Shown here: positions 1 to 9,343 of the stretch, in pieces
Layout of the letters: each line of letters starts with the position of its first letter
Position numbering within the stretch: position 1 is the stretch's first letter
DNA from: Flavobacteriales bacterium
GTDB lineage: Bacteria > Bacteroidota > Bacteroidia > Flavobacteriales > UBA7430
Length of the DNA: 64,000 bases
Direction of reading: 5' to 3'
Assembly (NCBI GenBank): GCA_002707145.1
Contig: PAMD01000006.1
Span: 62,001 to 126,000, forward strand
Translations under genes and position numbers: made by a program
Notes under the pieces: generated by a model
What the model was told of the DNA's origin: nothing
The model's input: the letters and a program-made list of their open reading frames with translations, nothing else
Databases searched by the model: none

Positions 1-1071
1 ATCACAACAAAAGGAAAAGGATATCAGCCTGCTGAAGATGGTGACACAACAAAATGGCATGCTCCAGGACTTTTTCATAAGGATTCCGGAAAATCTCTAA
101 GCATTACAAAAAATATTACCTCCCCTCAAAAATACCAAGACATATTTGGCCATACAATAATTGAACTTGCGAAAAAAAATGATAAAATTGTAGGAGTAAC
201 CCCTGCAATGCCAACTGGTTGCTCATTAAAATATATGATGGAGGAAATGCCAGACAGGGCCTTTGATGTTGGAATTGCGGAACAACATGCCGTAACTTTT
301 TCTGCGGGAATGGCAACCCAAGGAATGCTTCCTTTTTGTAATATTTACTCAACATTCATGCAAAGAGCATTTGACCAAGTAGTTCACGATGTAGCAATAC
401 AGAATTTAAATGTGATTTTTTGCCTTGACAGGGCTGGACTAGTTGGAGAAGATGGACCTACTCATCATGGAGTATTTGATATCGCCTATTTTCGATGCAT
501 CCCAAATATGACAATATCTGCCCCAATGAATGAGCAAGAACTTCGAAATCTAATGTTTACTGCTCAGGATGAAGAACTCGGACCATTTGTTATTAGGTAT
601 CCCCGAGGAAAAGGAGTCATGATTGACTGGAAAACTGATTTCAAATCGATTAAAATAGGAACTGGAAGAAAATTAAGATCTGGAAAAGATATTGCTATTT
701 TATCACTAGGACATATTGGGAACTATGCCTCTGAAGTCTGCTCGGAATATGATAAAAAGGGATTTCATATTGGGCATTACGACATGAGATTCGCAAAACC
801 GTTGGATCATAAAATCCTGCATGAGGTTTTTCAACAATATACTCATGTAATTACGATTGAAGATGGATGTATTTCAGGAGGTATGGGCTCCTCTATACTT
901 GAATTTATGGCTGACAATCAATACAACTCCCAAGTTTATCGCTTGGGAATACCAGATAATTTTATTGAACATGGCCCTCAAAAACAATTACATGACATTT
1001 GTGGCTATAGCCCTGATAAAATAAAAGCCAAGGTTGAGCAAATAAAATCTGAATTAAATTTAGCTATTTAG
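1..1071 (+). CDS. dxs: 1-deoxy-D-xylulose-5-phosphate synthase, C-terminal part (5' end outside window)
   Basis: The reading frame is open from base 1, so the gene begins upstream of the window; 356 residues are visible. DXS condenses pyruvate and glyceraldehyde 3-phosphate to deoxyxylulose phosphate, using thiamine diphosphate, in the cytoplasm. The pyrimidine-binding transketolase domain shows DVGIAEQHAV with the catalytic-type Glu, then DRAGLVGEDGPTHHGVFD, which is typical of DXS, then RYPRG and the C-terminal transketolase domain. The product feeds both isoprenoids and pyridoxal phosphate, and pdxA, pdxJ, uppS and uppP are all in this window. The next gene is convergent, 41 bp away. Confidence 0.95.
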   Translation: MTTKGKGYQPAEDGDTTKWHAPGLFHKDSGKSLSITKNITSPQKYQDIFGHTIIELAKKNDKIVGVTPAMPTGCSLKYMMEEMPDRAFDVGIAEQHAVTFSAGMATQGMLPFCNIYSTFMQRAFDQVVHDVAIQNLNVIFCLDRAGLVGEDGPTHHGVFDIAYFRCIPNMTISAPMNEQELRNLMFTAQDEELGPFVIRYPRGKGVMIDWKTDFKSIKIGTGRKLRSGKDIAILSLGHIGNYASEVCSEYDKKGFHIGHYDMRFAKPLDHKILHEVFQQYTHVITIEDGCISGGMGSSILEFMADNQYNSQVYRLGIPDNFIEHGPQKQLHDICGYSPDKIKAKVEQIKSELNLAI

Positions 1072-1112
1072 TTTAAAGAAAATCCTCAATAAATCCCTAA
1101 AACAAATAAGAA

Positions 1113-2462
1113 TTATTTCTGTTGAGAATCAAATATAAAATCTTCCATAAACTTTGTTGTATAATTTCCAGAACGGTAATCTTCGTGATCCATCAATTGC
1201 AGATGGAATGGAATAGTTGTATTGACTCCTTCAATAACAAATTCTCTCAAAGCCCTTTTCATCTTCTCTATAGCAGCATCTCTAGTCTGAGCAACAACTA
1301 TCAGCTTAGCAATCATTGAGTCGTAATGAGGTGGTATGACATAACCAGCATAGACATGTGTATCTACTCTAACACCGTGACCTCCTGGTGCATGATAAGT
1401 CGTTATTCTGCCGGGACAAGGCCTAAAATCATTTGAGGGGTCTTCTGCATTGATTCGACATTCAATGGCATGGCGCGAAGGCTTGTAATTTTTTCCAAGT
1501 ATTTTAACTCCAGCAGCCACTTTTATCTGTTCCGCAATCAAATCAAAATTTATAACTTCCTCAGTAATGGGATGCTCTACTTGAATTCGAGTATTCATTT
1601 CCATAAAGTAAAAATTCCGATCCTTATCTACTAGAAACTCTACAGTTCCAGCACCCTCGTATTTAACTGCTTCAGCTGCTTTTACAGCTGCCAATCCCAT
1701 ACGTTTTCTCAAATCTTCAGTCATAAAAGGAGAAGGAGCTTCTTCGGTTAATTTTTGGTGTCTTCTCTGAACAGAACAATCACGTTCGGACAAATGGCAC
1801 GCTTTTCCGCGATAGTCACCAACAATTTGAATTTCTATGTGTCTAGGCTCAAGAATCAACTTTTCCATATACATACCATCATTTCCAAATGCAGCCCCTG
1901 CCTCTTGTCTAGCAGAATCCCATGAAGGTAATAAATCTTCTAGCACGTATACCGCTCGCATTCCTTTTCCTCCACCTCCAGCAGTAGCCTTCAACATAAC
2001 TGGCAAACCAATCTCTTTAGCAAGTGATTCCGCCTCTTCAAAAGTCTCTAAAACACCTTCAGAACCGGGAATGGTAGGAACACCTGCTTCCTTCATTGTT
2101 GCTTTCGCATTAGCCTTATCCCCCATTCCATCAATCATTTCTGGAGAAGCACCAATAAATTTCAGGTTATTTTCCTGACATATCTTAGAAAATTTGGAAT
2201 TTTCAGCCAAAAAACCGTAACCTGGATGTATGGCATCAGAATTTGTTATCTCTGCAGCGGCAATAATATTAGGAATTTTTAAATAGGATTCCGAACTATT
2301 TGCGGGCCCTATGCAAACCGCTTCATCGGCAAACTTCACATGCAAGCTATCTGCATCAGCCAATGAATATACTGCAACTGTTTTTATGCCCATCTCTCTA
2401 GCTGTTCGAATCACTCGCAATGCAATCTCACCTCGATTGGCGACCAAAATCTTTTTAAACAT
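1113..2462 (-). CDS. accC: Biotin carboxylase subunit of acetyl-CoA (acyl-CoA) carboxylase
   Basis: It carboxylates the biotin on AccB with ATP and bicarbonate, the first half-reaction of malonyl-CoA synthesis. At 449 residues it has the standard length. The N-terminal biotin carboxylase domain starts [19 protein letters not shown]. The ATP-grasp glycine-rich loop GGGGKGMR is near residue 165 and [15 protein letters not shown] near residue 290. It lies 21 bp downstream of accB in the same direction, as the last gene of fabH-accB-accC. No accA/accD pair is seen here; a carboxyltransferase of the PccB type sits at 14.8 kb, so AccC could also serve that enzyme (inference). Confidence 0.96.
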   Translation of the reverse strand: MFKKILVANRGEIALRVIRTAREMGIKTVAVYSLADADSLHVKFADEAVCIGPANSSESYLKIPNIIAAAEITNSDAIHPGYGFLAENSKFSKICQENNLKFIGASPEMIDGMGDKANAKATMKEAGVPTIPGSEGVLETFEEAESLAKEIGLPVMLKATAGGGGKGMRAVYVLEDLLPSWDSARQEAGAAFGNDGMYMEKLILEPRHIEIQIVGDYRGKACHLSERDCSVQRRHQKLTEEAPSPFMTEDLRKRMGLAAVKAAEAVKYEGAGTVEFLVDKDRNFYFMEMNTRIQVEHPITEEVINFDLIAEQIKVAAGVKILGKNYKPSRHAIECRINAEDPSNDFRPCPGRITTYHAPGGHGVRVDTHVYAGYVIPPHYDSMIAKLIVVAQTRDAAIEKMKRALREFVIEGVNTTIPFHLQLMDHEDYRSGNYTTKFMEDFIFDSQQK

Positions 2463-2483
2463 CTTTCTTATTTAAGGTGAAAA

Positions 2484-3008
2484 CTAAGAAGGATCAACCA
2501 AAAATAAAGGCTGATCATATTCAACCGGACTCATATCATCCACGAGAAATTTAACAATTTTACCTGATACCTCAGATTCAATTTCGTTAAATAATTTCAT
2601 TGCTTCTATAATACAGACTACAGAACCTTCGCTAACCTCATCACCAATATTAACAAATGAATCCTTTTCTGGAGAGGGTTGTCTGTAGAAAGTCCCAATC
2701 ATGGGGGACTTAATGGTAATATATTTTGAGTCATCTTCTTTAGGAATATTAGATTCATTTTGCTCGGATGAATTGGCTTCTTGAGTTTGTTGAACTATAG
2801 GTTGAACAATCGGAGATGGTTCCACTATAACAGGATTAATTTGTGAAACGGGGATTTGCTGAACGACTGTTTCCAAATGACCTTTGCCTTTTTTGGGAGG
2901 CGTTTTAATTGAAATCTTCATTTCTCCAATCTCTAAAGCAACTTCTGAGGCTCCGGATTTTGCAACGAACTTAATAAGTTCTTGAATTTCTTTAAGATCT
3001 AATGCCAT
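2484..3008 (-). CDS. accB: Biotin carboxyl carrier protein
   Basis: Carrier subunit of the acetyl-CoA carboxylase complex; biotin is attached to a lysine and swings between carboxylase and carboxyltransferase. The protein has 174 residues: an N-terminal helix region, a Pro/Gln/Val-rich flexible linker (about residues 40-90) and a C-terminal biotinyl domain with the biotinylation motif EAMK, lysine at residue 138. It is sandwiched between fabH and accC on the same strand with 21 bp gaps. The biotin it needs could come from the pathway ending in bioB at 25.3 kb. Confidence 0.95.
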   Translation of the reverse strand: MALDLKEIQELIKFVAKSGASEVALEIGEMKISIKTPPKKGKGHLETVVQQIPVSQINPVIVEPSPIVQPIVQQTQEANSSEQNESNIPKEDDSKYITIKSPMIGTFYRQPSPEKDSFVNIGDEVSEGSVVCIIEAMKLFNEIESEVSGKIVKFLVDDMSPVEYDQPLFLVDPS

Positions 3009-3029
3009 AATAATTTGTTTAAATTATGT

Positions 3030-4019
3030 TTAGTATGCCCATTTTAAGTATATGGAGCCCCATGTAAAACCGCCTCCGAAGGCGGCTAAAATTAAAATAT
3101 CTTCTTTATTTAATTTTTTTTCATACTCCCACAAACACAATGGAATGGTAGCGTTTGTTGTATTGCCATATTTCTGGATATTCAACATTACTTTTTCAGA
3201 CCCCACACCCATTCTCTTGGCAGTGGCATCAATAATTCTTTTATTGGCTTGATGAGGAACAAGCCAGGCAACATCTTCACTCTTTAAATTATTCCGTTCC
3301 ATTATTTCTGCTGAAACATCGGCCATGTTCGTGACTGCAAATTTAAAAACTGTTTGGCCATCTTGATAAATATAGTGGTCTTTATCATCAATAGTCTTAT
3401 AGGATGAGGGTCTTACAGAGCCGCCGGCTTTCATATGTAAAAAATCTCTACCAGACCCATCACTTTTAAGAATAGCGTCTTTAATCCCCATTCCTTGTTT
3501 ATCAGGTTCTAAAAGAACGGCCCCAGATCCATCTCCAAAAATTACACAGGTTGTTCGGTCTTCGTAATCAACGATAGAAGACATCTTATCTGCTCCAACA
3601 ACTATCACTTTACAATACTCCCCAGATTCAATGTATTTTGAGGCAACTGACAAAGCATATAAAAACCCAGAACAGGCAGCCATTACATCAAATGCAAAAG
3701 CCTTTTTAGCGCCAATCTTGTCTGCAATAATACATGCTGTGGAGGGGAAAAGCATATCGGGAGTAGCTGTAGCACATATAATTAATTCAATTTCATCTGG
3801 CCTGACATTCTTCTTTTTTAACAGTCCTTTGATTGCATTAGCACCCATGTCTGAGCTACCCAAACCCTCTCCTTTAAGTATCCTACGTTCTTTGATTCCG
3901 GTTCTAGAAGTAATCCATTCATCGTTAGTATCGACTAAAGAACATAACTCTTTATTAGTCAATTTATAATCTGGAACCCAACCGTGAACTCCTGTAATTG
4001 CAGCTTTTATGTTATGCAT
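3030..4019 (-). CDS. fabH: Beta-ketoacyl-ACP synthase III
   Basis: FabH starts fatty acid synthesis by condensing acetyl-CoA with malonyl-ACP. I place the start at 4019 (MHNIKAAITGVHGW, 329 residues). A longer frame to 4088 adds 23 residues that do not look like the family. The catalytic triad is visible: Cys116 in AACSG, His in VPHQAN and Asn in GNTTNATIP. It is the first gene of fabH-accB-accC. It is separated from rpmF upstream by a strong intrinsic terminator, so it probably has its own promoter, although I could not find a clear TAnnTTTG box. plsX, which often neighbours fabH in bacteria, is not present here. Confidence 0.94.
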   Translation of the reverse strand: MHNIKAAITGVHGWVPDYKLTNKELCSLVDTNDEWITSRTGIKERRILKGEGLGSSDMGANAIKGLLKKKNVRPDEIELIICATATPDMLFPSTACIIADKIGAKKAFAFDVMAACSGFLYALSVASKYIESGEYCKVIVVGADKMSSIVDYEDRTTCVIFGDGSGAVLLEPDKQGMGIKDAILKSDGSGRDFLHMKAGGSVRPSSYKTIDDKDHYIYQDGQTVFKFAVTNMADVSAEIMERNNLKSEDVAWLVPHQANKRIIDATAKRMGVGSEKVMLNIQKYGNTTNATIPLCLWEYEKKLNKEDILILAAFGGGFTWGSIYLKWAY

Positions 4020-4104
4020 ACTTATTTTAACTTTTTTTATATATAAATTACAACTAAAGTTTAATAGGAGAATTTCTCTGACATACAAGAACTACATATT
4101 TGTT

Positions 4105-4154
4105 AAAACAAAAATGTAGATTTAAACCCCAACTATTAGGATTTAAATCTACAT
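4105..4154 (-). terminator. Intrinsic terminator downstream of rpmF
   Basis: A perfect 13-bp inverted repeat, ATGTAGATTTAAA at 4114-4126 and its complement at 4142-4154, encloses a 15-nt loop. On the minus strand it is followed by TTTTTGTTTT. This is the classic hairpin plus U-tract arrangement and lies between rpmF (ends 4226) and fabH (starts 4019), both leftward. It would end the DUF177-rpmF transcript before the fatty-acid genes. Confidence 0.75.
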
Positions 4155-4225
4155 AAAATCTTTGAACGCAAAGAAAAAAGGAGTAAAAAACCACTCAATG
4201 ATTCAATTTTATTCGTTTTAATCTA

Positions 4226-4402
4226 TTAAGCAATTACTAAATTACCTTTATAGTACATTTTTCCTTCGAACCAATAGGCTCTGTGATACAAATGAGCTTC
4301 ACCTGTAGTAGAGCAAACTGCTACGGTAGGTGCTTCTGCTTTATAGTGAGTTCTTCTCTTGTCACGTCTTTGCTTTGATATTTTTCGTTTTGGATGCGCC
4401 AT
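4226..4402 (-). CDS. rpmF: Large ribosomal subunit protein bL32
   Basis: A 58-residue ribosomal protein starting [19 protein letters not shown], the unmistakable basic N-terminus of bL32, and ending KGNLVIA. The middle keeps [18 protein letters not shown] with a single cysteine, so the usual four-cysteine zinc ribbon is absent, as in other C-minus L32 forms. Its start codon lies 1 bp after the DUF177 stop codon, making a DUF177-rpmF pair, the classic yceD-rpmF arrangement. Confidence 0.95.
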   Translation of the reverse strand: MAHPKRKISKQRRDKRRTHYKAEAPTVAVCSTTGEAHLYHRAYWFEGKMYYKGNLVIA

Positions 4403-4403
4403 T

Positions 4404-4937
4404 TTACTTATTTTTATCCGTTAGTAATTGGTTTAATGCTGACCATCTAGAATCATCATTGTTATTATTTTGCTTTACGTCAAATAACTCGATTCTGTTA
4501 AGCACATCAGCGTCACATTTTTGATTGTTCGAGTTTTTACTATGGACTCTTCTAGTGGGAAATCCTAATACAATAGTTTCGTATACCATGTGAGAAACGT
4601 CGATTTCATAATCATCTTTCCCTAAAACTATAAAGTCATCAGTGTCAATTTGCTCTGTTGCGGAAAACTTAACCACTCTCAACTCTTTATGATGAAGGTA
4701 AAGATTTAAATCACCTGCACAACGATCACATAAGCTAATAACAAAGCCATTTGCAATAAAGGACAACTCCATTAAGTTTGATTTTTTGCTTATGACTAAA
4801 CTTACATGAACGTCACCATTTTGCAATTCATCATTATCAAATTCTTTAAAGAACTCCCCACCAACTTTCCATTGGAATTTATGATCACCAATTTTTAAAC
4901 CGTTTATTGGTAATACAAATTTCTTTAGAATATCCAC
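4404..4937 (-). CDS. DUF177 (YceD-like) protein
   Basis: A 177-residue cytoplasmic protein of the DUF177/YceD family, which in many bacteria is encoded beside rpmF and has been linked to large ribosomal subunit or 23S rRNA assembly. CDRCAGDL is the typical Cys-containing motif of the family. The start is inferred to be GTG at 4937 ([15 protein letters not shown]). A TTG at 4961 would extend it by eight codons but lies inside the -7 promoter box, so it cannot be on the mRNA. Function is by family only. Confidence 0.85.
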   Translation of the reverse strand: MDILKKFVLPINGLKIGDHKFQWKVGGEFFKEFDNDELQNGDVHVSLVISKKSNLMELSFIANGFVISLCDRCAGDLNLYLHHKELRVVKFSATEQIDTDDFIVLGKDDYEIDVSHMVYETIVLGFPTRRVHSKNSNNQKCDADVLNRIELFDVKQNNNNDDSRWSALNQLLTDKNK

Positions 4938-4958
4938 AACTGTTAGTTTTTGGGAGAG

Positions 4959-4991
4959 CAAATATAAAAATATTTTTTATTTATTCCTCAA
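4959..4991 (-). promoter_or_regulatory. Bacteroidota-type promoter of DUF177-rpmF
   Basis: On the minus strand TTG (4989-4991), a 22-bp spacer and a perfect TATATTTG (4959-4966) match the TTG/TAnnTTTG consensus. The predicted start, a few bases downstream, leaves a leader of about 15 nt before the GTG at 4937 and excludes the TTG at 4961. Confidence 0.75.
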
Positions 4992-5037
4992 TAGAATAGC
5001 ATGCGATTCCAAATCGAGTTATAACCTAAAAAAAATC

Positions 5038-6105
<1,068 letters not shown>

Positions 6106-6145
6106 ATTTTTATTACAAAAAGAAAATTACATTAATTAAGCTAAC

Positions 6146-7573
6146 TTATAGAGTTTTACGCATCAAATAGTCAAAGATGATTCGAACACCTGAGCCAGTC
6201 CCACCTTTTAGTCGGTAATGATCGTCATTGGATAAAAAGGCCGGACCAGCAATATCAAAATGCAACCAAGGATAATCAGTAAAATGTTCTAAAAACTTAC
6301 CAGCGGTAATTTGACCTGCTTCAGCAGGACCTAAATTAGTCATATCTGCAATATCAGATTTTAATAAATCAGCATACTCATCCCAAAAGGGCATAATCGC
6401 AAGTCTTTCGTACACATTTTCACCACTTTCTATCAAATCATCTTGAACTGACTTAGAGGTATTTCCCATCGCAACGATACCATACTTTCCTATTGCCCGC
6501 ACTGCCGCACCAGTCAAGGTAGCAAAGTCAATAACTAGTTCTGGTTTATATTTCTTTGCATAACATAGTGCATCAGCCAAAACAAGACGTCCCTCAGCAT
6601 CTGTATTTAAGACTTCGACGCTCGTATTGTCCATCATATGTATTACATCACCCGGGGCATAAGCATTTCCACCCGGTCGATTCTCTGTGGCAGGAATTAA
6701 CCCAACCACGTAAATAGGTACTTTGGCTTTAGCTAAAGCATAAAGAATTCCAACTACGGAAGCCCCCCCTCCCATATCACACTTCATTATATCCATTGAA
6801 TTGGCAGTTGGTTTTAAACTTAAACCACCTGTGTCATAAACAATACCTTTTCCAACTAGTACAATAGGATCTTCATTGGCTGCATTTTTGGGATGATGGG
6901 TTAAAATATTAAAAGTTGGAGGCTCCACAGCACCTTTATTAACGGCTAATAAGCCACCCATTTTTAAATCTTCAATCTGATTTTTATAAAGTGTTTCAAC
7001 GTCGAAACCTGACTCATCTCCCAATCTTGACATTTCCTCGGAAAACTTCATGGCATTTAGATAAGATAATGGCTCATTAACTAAATCACGTGCATGAAGG
7101 GTACCGGAAATTACTGCATTGAGTTGATCAATCTTTGAATACTCTGAACGAACTAAAATTTCTTTTAATGAATTCTTTTTTGATGCCGAATCCTTGAAAT
7201 ACTTTAAAAATTGATAATTTGCTAAAGCTATTCCTTCAGCAAGTACAAGGGAAAAATCAGTACTGTGTAAAGACTCAATCCCAACCTTTTCAATTTTTGC
7301 TAAATTTAACAGTTTCGCGAGTATCGCTCCGCGCTCTCTGACTTTTTCGCATGCTAAACTTTTGCTAGTTTGAGAGGAAATGATTTCGATATAAAGTCGA
7401 CGTGAATACTGATTTATATGAATTGATGACTGTTCTGTATTCAATTCTGATATGAGATAATCCAATTCGGATGGACTCAAACCCAAGCTAGACCAATTTG
7501 ATTGATTCTCTGCTAAAACAACTAAATCTATTTTTGAAGAAGACTCTTTTGTTTTGTTTATTATACTGTACAT
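6146..7573 (-). CDS. Leucyl aminopeptidase family protein (M17)
   Basis: A cytoplasmic two-metal aminopeptidase of the M17 family, 475 residues. The family signature NTDAEGRLVLAD lies near residue 335, and the metal-binding stretch GKGIVYDTGG and the KCDMGGGA region precede it. The N-terminal domain is divergent, as usual. Its start at 7573 is only 38 bp from the divergent mqnC, so the two promoters share a very short region. I leave out the symbol because PepA and related M17 enzymes are not separable by eye. Confidence 0.92.
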   Translation of the reverse strand: MYSIINKTKESSSKIDLVVLAENQSNWSSLGLSPSELDYLISELNTEQSSIHINQYSRRLYIEIISSQTSKSLACEKVRERGAILAKLLNLAKIEKVGIESLHSTDFSLVLAEGIALANYQFLKYFKDSASKKNSLKEILVRSEYSKIDQLNAVISGTLHARDLVNEPLSYLNAMKFSEEMSRLGDESGFDVETLYKNQIEDLKMGGLLAVNKGAVEPPTFNILTHHPKNAANEDPIVLVGKGIVYDTGGLSLKPTANSMDIMKCDMGGGASVVGILYALAKAKVPIYVVGLIPATENRPGGNAYAPGDVIHMMDNTSVEVLNTDAEGRLVLADALCYAKKYKPELVIDFATLTGAAVRAIGKYGIVAMGNTSKSVQDDLIESGENVYERLAIMPFWDEYADLLKSDIADMTNLGPAEAGQITAGKFLEHFTDYPWLHFDIAGPAFLSNDDHYRLKGGTGSGVRIIFDYLMRKTL

Positions 7574-7580
7574 TTTTTAT

Positions 7581-7588
7581 TATTTTTG
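7581..7588 (+). promoter_or_regulatory. -7 box of the mqnC-ribE promoter
   Basis: TATTTTTG matches TAnnTTTG perfectly; a TTG lies 24 bp upstream (7554-7556). The predicted start near 7593 leaves a leader of about 18 nt before the mqnC ATG at 7611. Confidence 0.6.
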
Positions 7589-7610
7589 CAGTGTAAAAAT
7601 AGGTATTTAA

Positions 7611-8735
7611 ATGGAGATTAATAAGCTATTAAATAGAGCTAGTAAATTTAAGCATTTAACCGCTAAAGAGGGGCTATATCTTTTTGAAAATGCAGCCACA
7701 ACCGATTTGATATTTATTGCTAACGAACTTAGAAAAAAACAAGTTCCTAGCAACAAGGTCACCTGGATAATAGATCGCAATGTAAACACAACTAATGTAT
7801 GCAATGCAAATTGTAAGTTCTGTAATTTCTATAGAATCCCTGGACATAAGGATGCATATACCACAACATTGAAAGAATATACAGAAAAAATTGAGGAGAC
7901 TATTCGATATGGAGGTGAACAACTTCTTCTTCAAGGAGGTCATAATCCGGAATTGGGCCTTGATTTCTACTGTTCTATATTCAGTGAAATAAAAAAGAAA
8001 TTCCCCAGCATCAAGTTGCATGCTTTGGGTCCTCCAGAGATTGCTCATATTAGTAAAATGGAGAACAAAACTCACAAACAAGTACTTGAAAAACTTATTG
8101 AATCCGGTCTTGACAGCCTACCTGGTGCAGGCGCAGAAATACTGGATGATCGGGTGAGAAGAATGATTTCGAAAGGTAAATGTGGAGCACAAGAATGGCT
8201 TGATATAATGCGCGTGGCTCATCAATTAGATCTCACGACTTCAGCGACAATGATGTTTGGACATATTGAAACGCTTATTGAGAGGTTCGAACACTTAGTT
8301 AAAATAAGACAAGTTCAATCGGAAAAACCAGACAATGCCAATGGTTTTCTTGCCTTTATTCCTTGGCCATTCCAAGACGATGGCACTCTACTGAAGCGTG
8401 TTCGAGGAATATCTAACACTGTAGATGCAGACGAATATATTAGAATGATTGCTCTTTCTAGAATTATGCTACCAAATGTTGTTAATATCCAAGCCTCTTG
8501 GTTAACAGTCGGTAAAAAAGTAGGGCAAATATGTTTACATTCAGGAGCAAACGATTTCGGCTCAATCATGATTGAAGAAAATGTAGTTTCCGCAGCAGGA
8601 GCTCCACACCGATTTACCTCTTCAACTATTCAGGCTGCTATTCGCGAAGCGGGCTTTGTGCCCCAACTTAGAACACAAAAATATGAAGAGCGTGAACTCC
8701 CAATATTAATGGAAGAACAAATAATTGACTATTAG
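7611..8735 (+). CDS. mqnC: Cyclic dehypoxanthinyl futalosine synthase (radical SAM)
   Basis: A radical SAM enzyme of the futalosine pathway of menaquinone biosynthesis that cyclises dehypoxanthine futalosine. The cluster-binding cysteines are C64, C68 and C71 in CNANCKFCNFYR, preceded by RNVNTTNV as in MqnC. The length (374 residues) is normal. The C-terminal half (QASWLTVGKKVGQ, GANDFGSIMIEENVV) distinguishes MqnC/MqnE from other radical SAM proteins, and the CNFYR form favours MqnC over MqnE. Menaquinone is the donor for the alternative complex III encoded at 58-64 kb. ribE follows after one base. Confidence 0.92.
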   Translation: MEINKLLNRASKFKHLTAKEGLYLFENAATTDLIFIANELRKKQVPSNKVTWIIDRNVNTTNVCNANCKFCNFYRIPGHKDAYTTTLKEYTEKIEETIRYGGEQLLLQGGHNPELGLDFYCSIFSEIKKKFPSIKLHALGPPEIAHISKMENKTHKQVLEKLIESGLDSLPGAGAEILDDRVRRMISKGKCGAQEWLDIMRVAHQLDLTTSATMMFGHIETLIERFEHLVKIRQVQSEKPDNANGFLAFIPWPFQDDGTLLKRVRGISNTVDADEYIRMIALSRIMLPNVVNIQASWLTVGKKVGQICLHSGANDFGSIMIEENVVSAAGAPHRFTSSTIQAAIREAGFVPQLRTQKYEERELPILMEEQIIDY

Positions 8736-8736
8736 C

Positions 8737-9324
8737 ATGTTTACAGGAATAATTGAACAAATCGGCCTTGTATCTCAAATCGATCATGAAAAAGGAAATA
8801 CAAGCTTTACAATCGAAGCTGATTTTGTTTCAGAATTAAAAATTGATCAAAGTATTGCCCATAATGGAGTTTGTTTAACAATAGTTGCTCTTTCAGATAA
8901 GAAATATACCGTTACAGCGATTAAAGAGACTCTAGATAAAACAAATTTAAGACAGATCAAACTCGGCGATTTCATCAATTTAGAACGATGCATGAAACTG
9001 GGTTCTAGACTAGATGGGCATATCGTGCAAGGTCATGTTGATAAAACAGCAATTTGCACAGAGATTATTGAAGTACAGGGATCTTGGGTTTTCAAATTTA
9101 AATACCAGAAAAATTCCAATGCAGAAGTTACGGTAGAAAAGGGATCAATTACAATCAATGGCACCAGTCTAACAGTAGTGAATTCTATGAAAGATAATTT
9201 CTCTGTTTGCATTATTCCTTATACATATGAAAATACTTGCTTTAAGTTTATAAAGGAAGGCGATAAGGTTAATCTAGAATTTGACATTATTGGTAAGTAT
9301 GTAGCTCGAATAATGGGGAAATAA
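8737..9324 (+). CDS. ribE: Riboflavin synthase, alpha subunit type
   Basis: Dismutates two molecules of 6,7-dimethyl-8-ribityllumazine to riboflavin. The protein has 195 residues with the two lumazine-binding repeats: MFTGIIEQIGLV opens the first and LDGHIVQGHVDKTA opens the second. The first repeat contains HNGVCLTIV and the second INGTSLTVV, the paired barrel signatures. I use ATG at 8737; a TTG at 8725 would overlap mqnC and add four residues outside the family. It is probably co-transcribed with mqnC. Confidence 0.94.
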   Translation: MFTGIIEQIGLVSQIDHEKGNTSFTIEADFVSELKIDQSIAHNGVCLTIVALSDKKYTVTAIKETLDKTNLRQIKLGDFINLERCMKLGSRLDGHIVQGHVDKTAICTEIIEVQGSWVFKFKYQKNSNAEVTVEKGSITINGTSLTVVNSMKDNFSVCIIPYTYENTCFKFIKEGDKVNLEFDIIGKYVARIMGK

Positions 9325-9343
9325 TGAGTTCGTATGAGACTTA

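Noticed and set aside
1837..2178. A forward frame opposite accC
   Set aside because: A Pro/Ser-rich shadow of the ATP-grasp region; no family match.
4938..4961. TTG start extending the DUF177 protein
   Set aside because: The TTG lies inside the TATATTTG promoter box and would not be on the transcript.
7674..8081. A 135-codon reverse frame within mqnC
   Set aside because: It is antisense to the radical SAM motif region of a clear gene, with no recognisable protein features or promoter.
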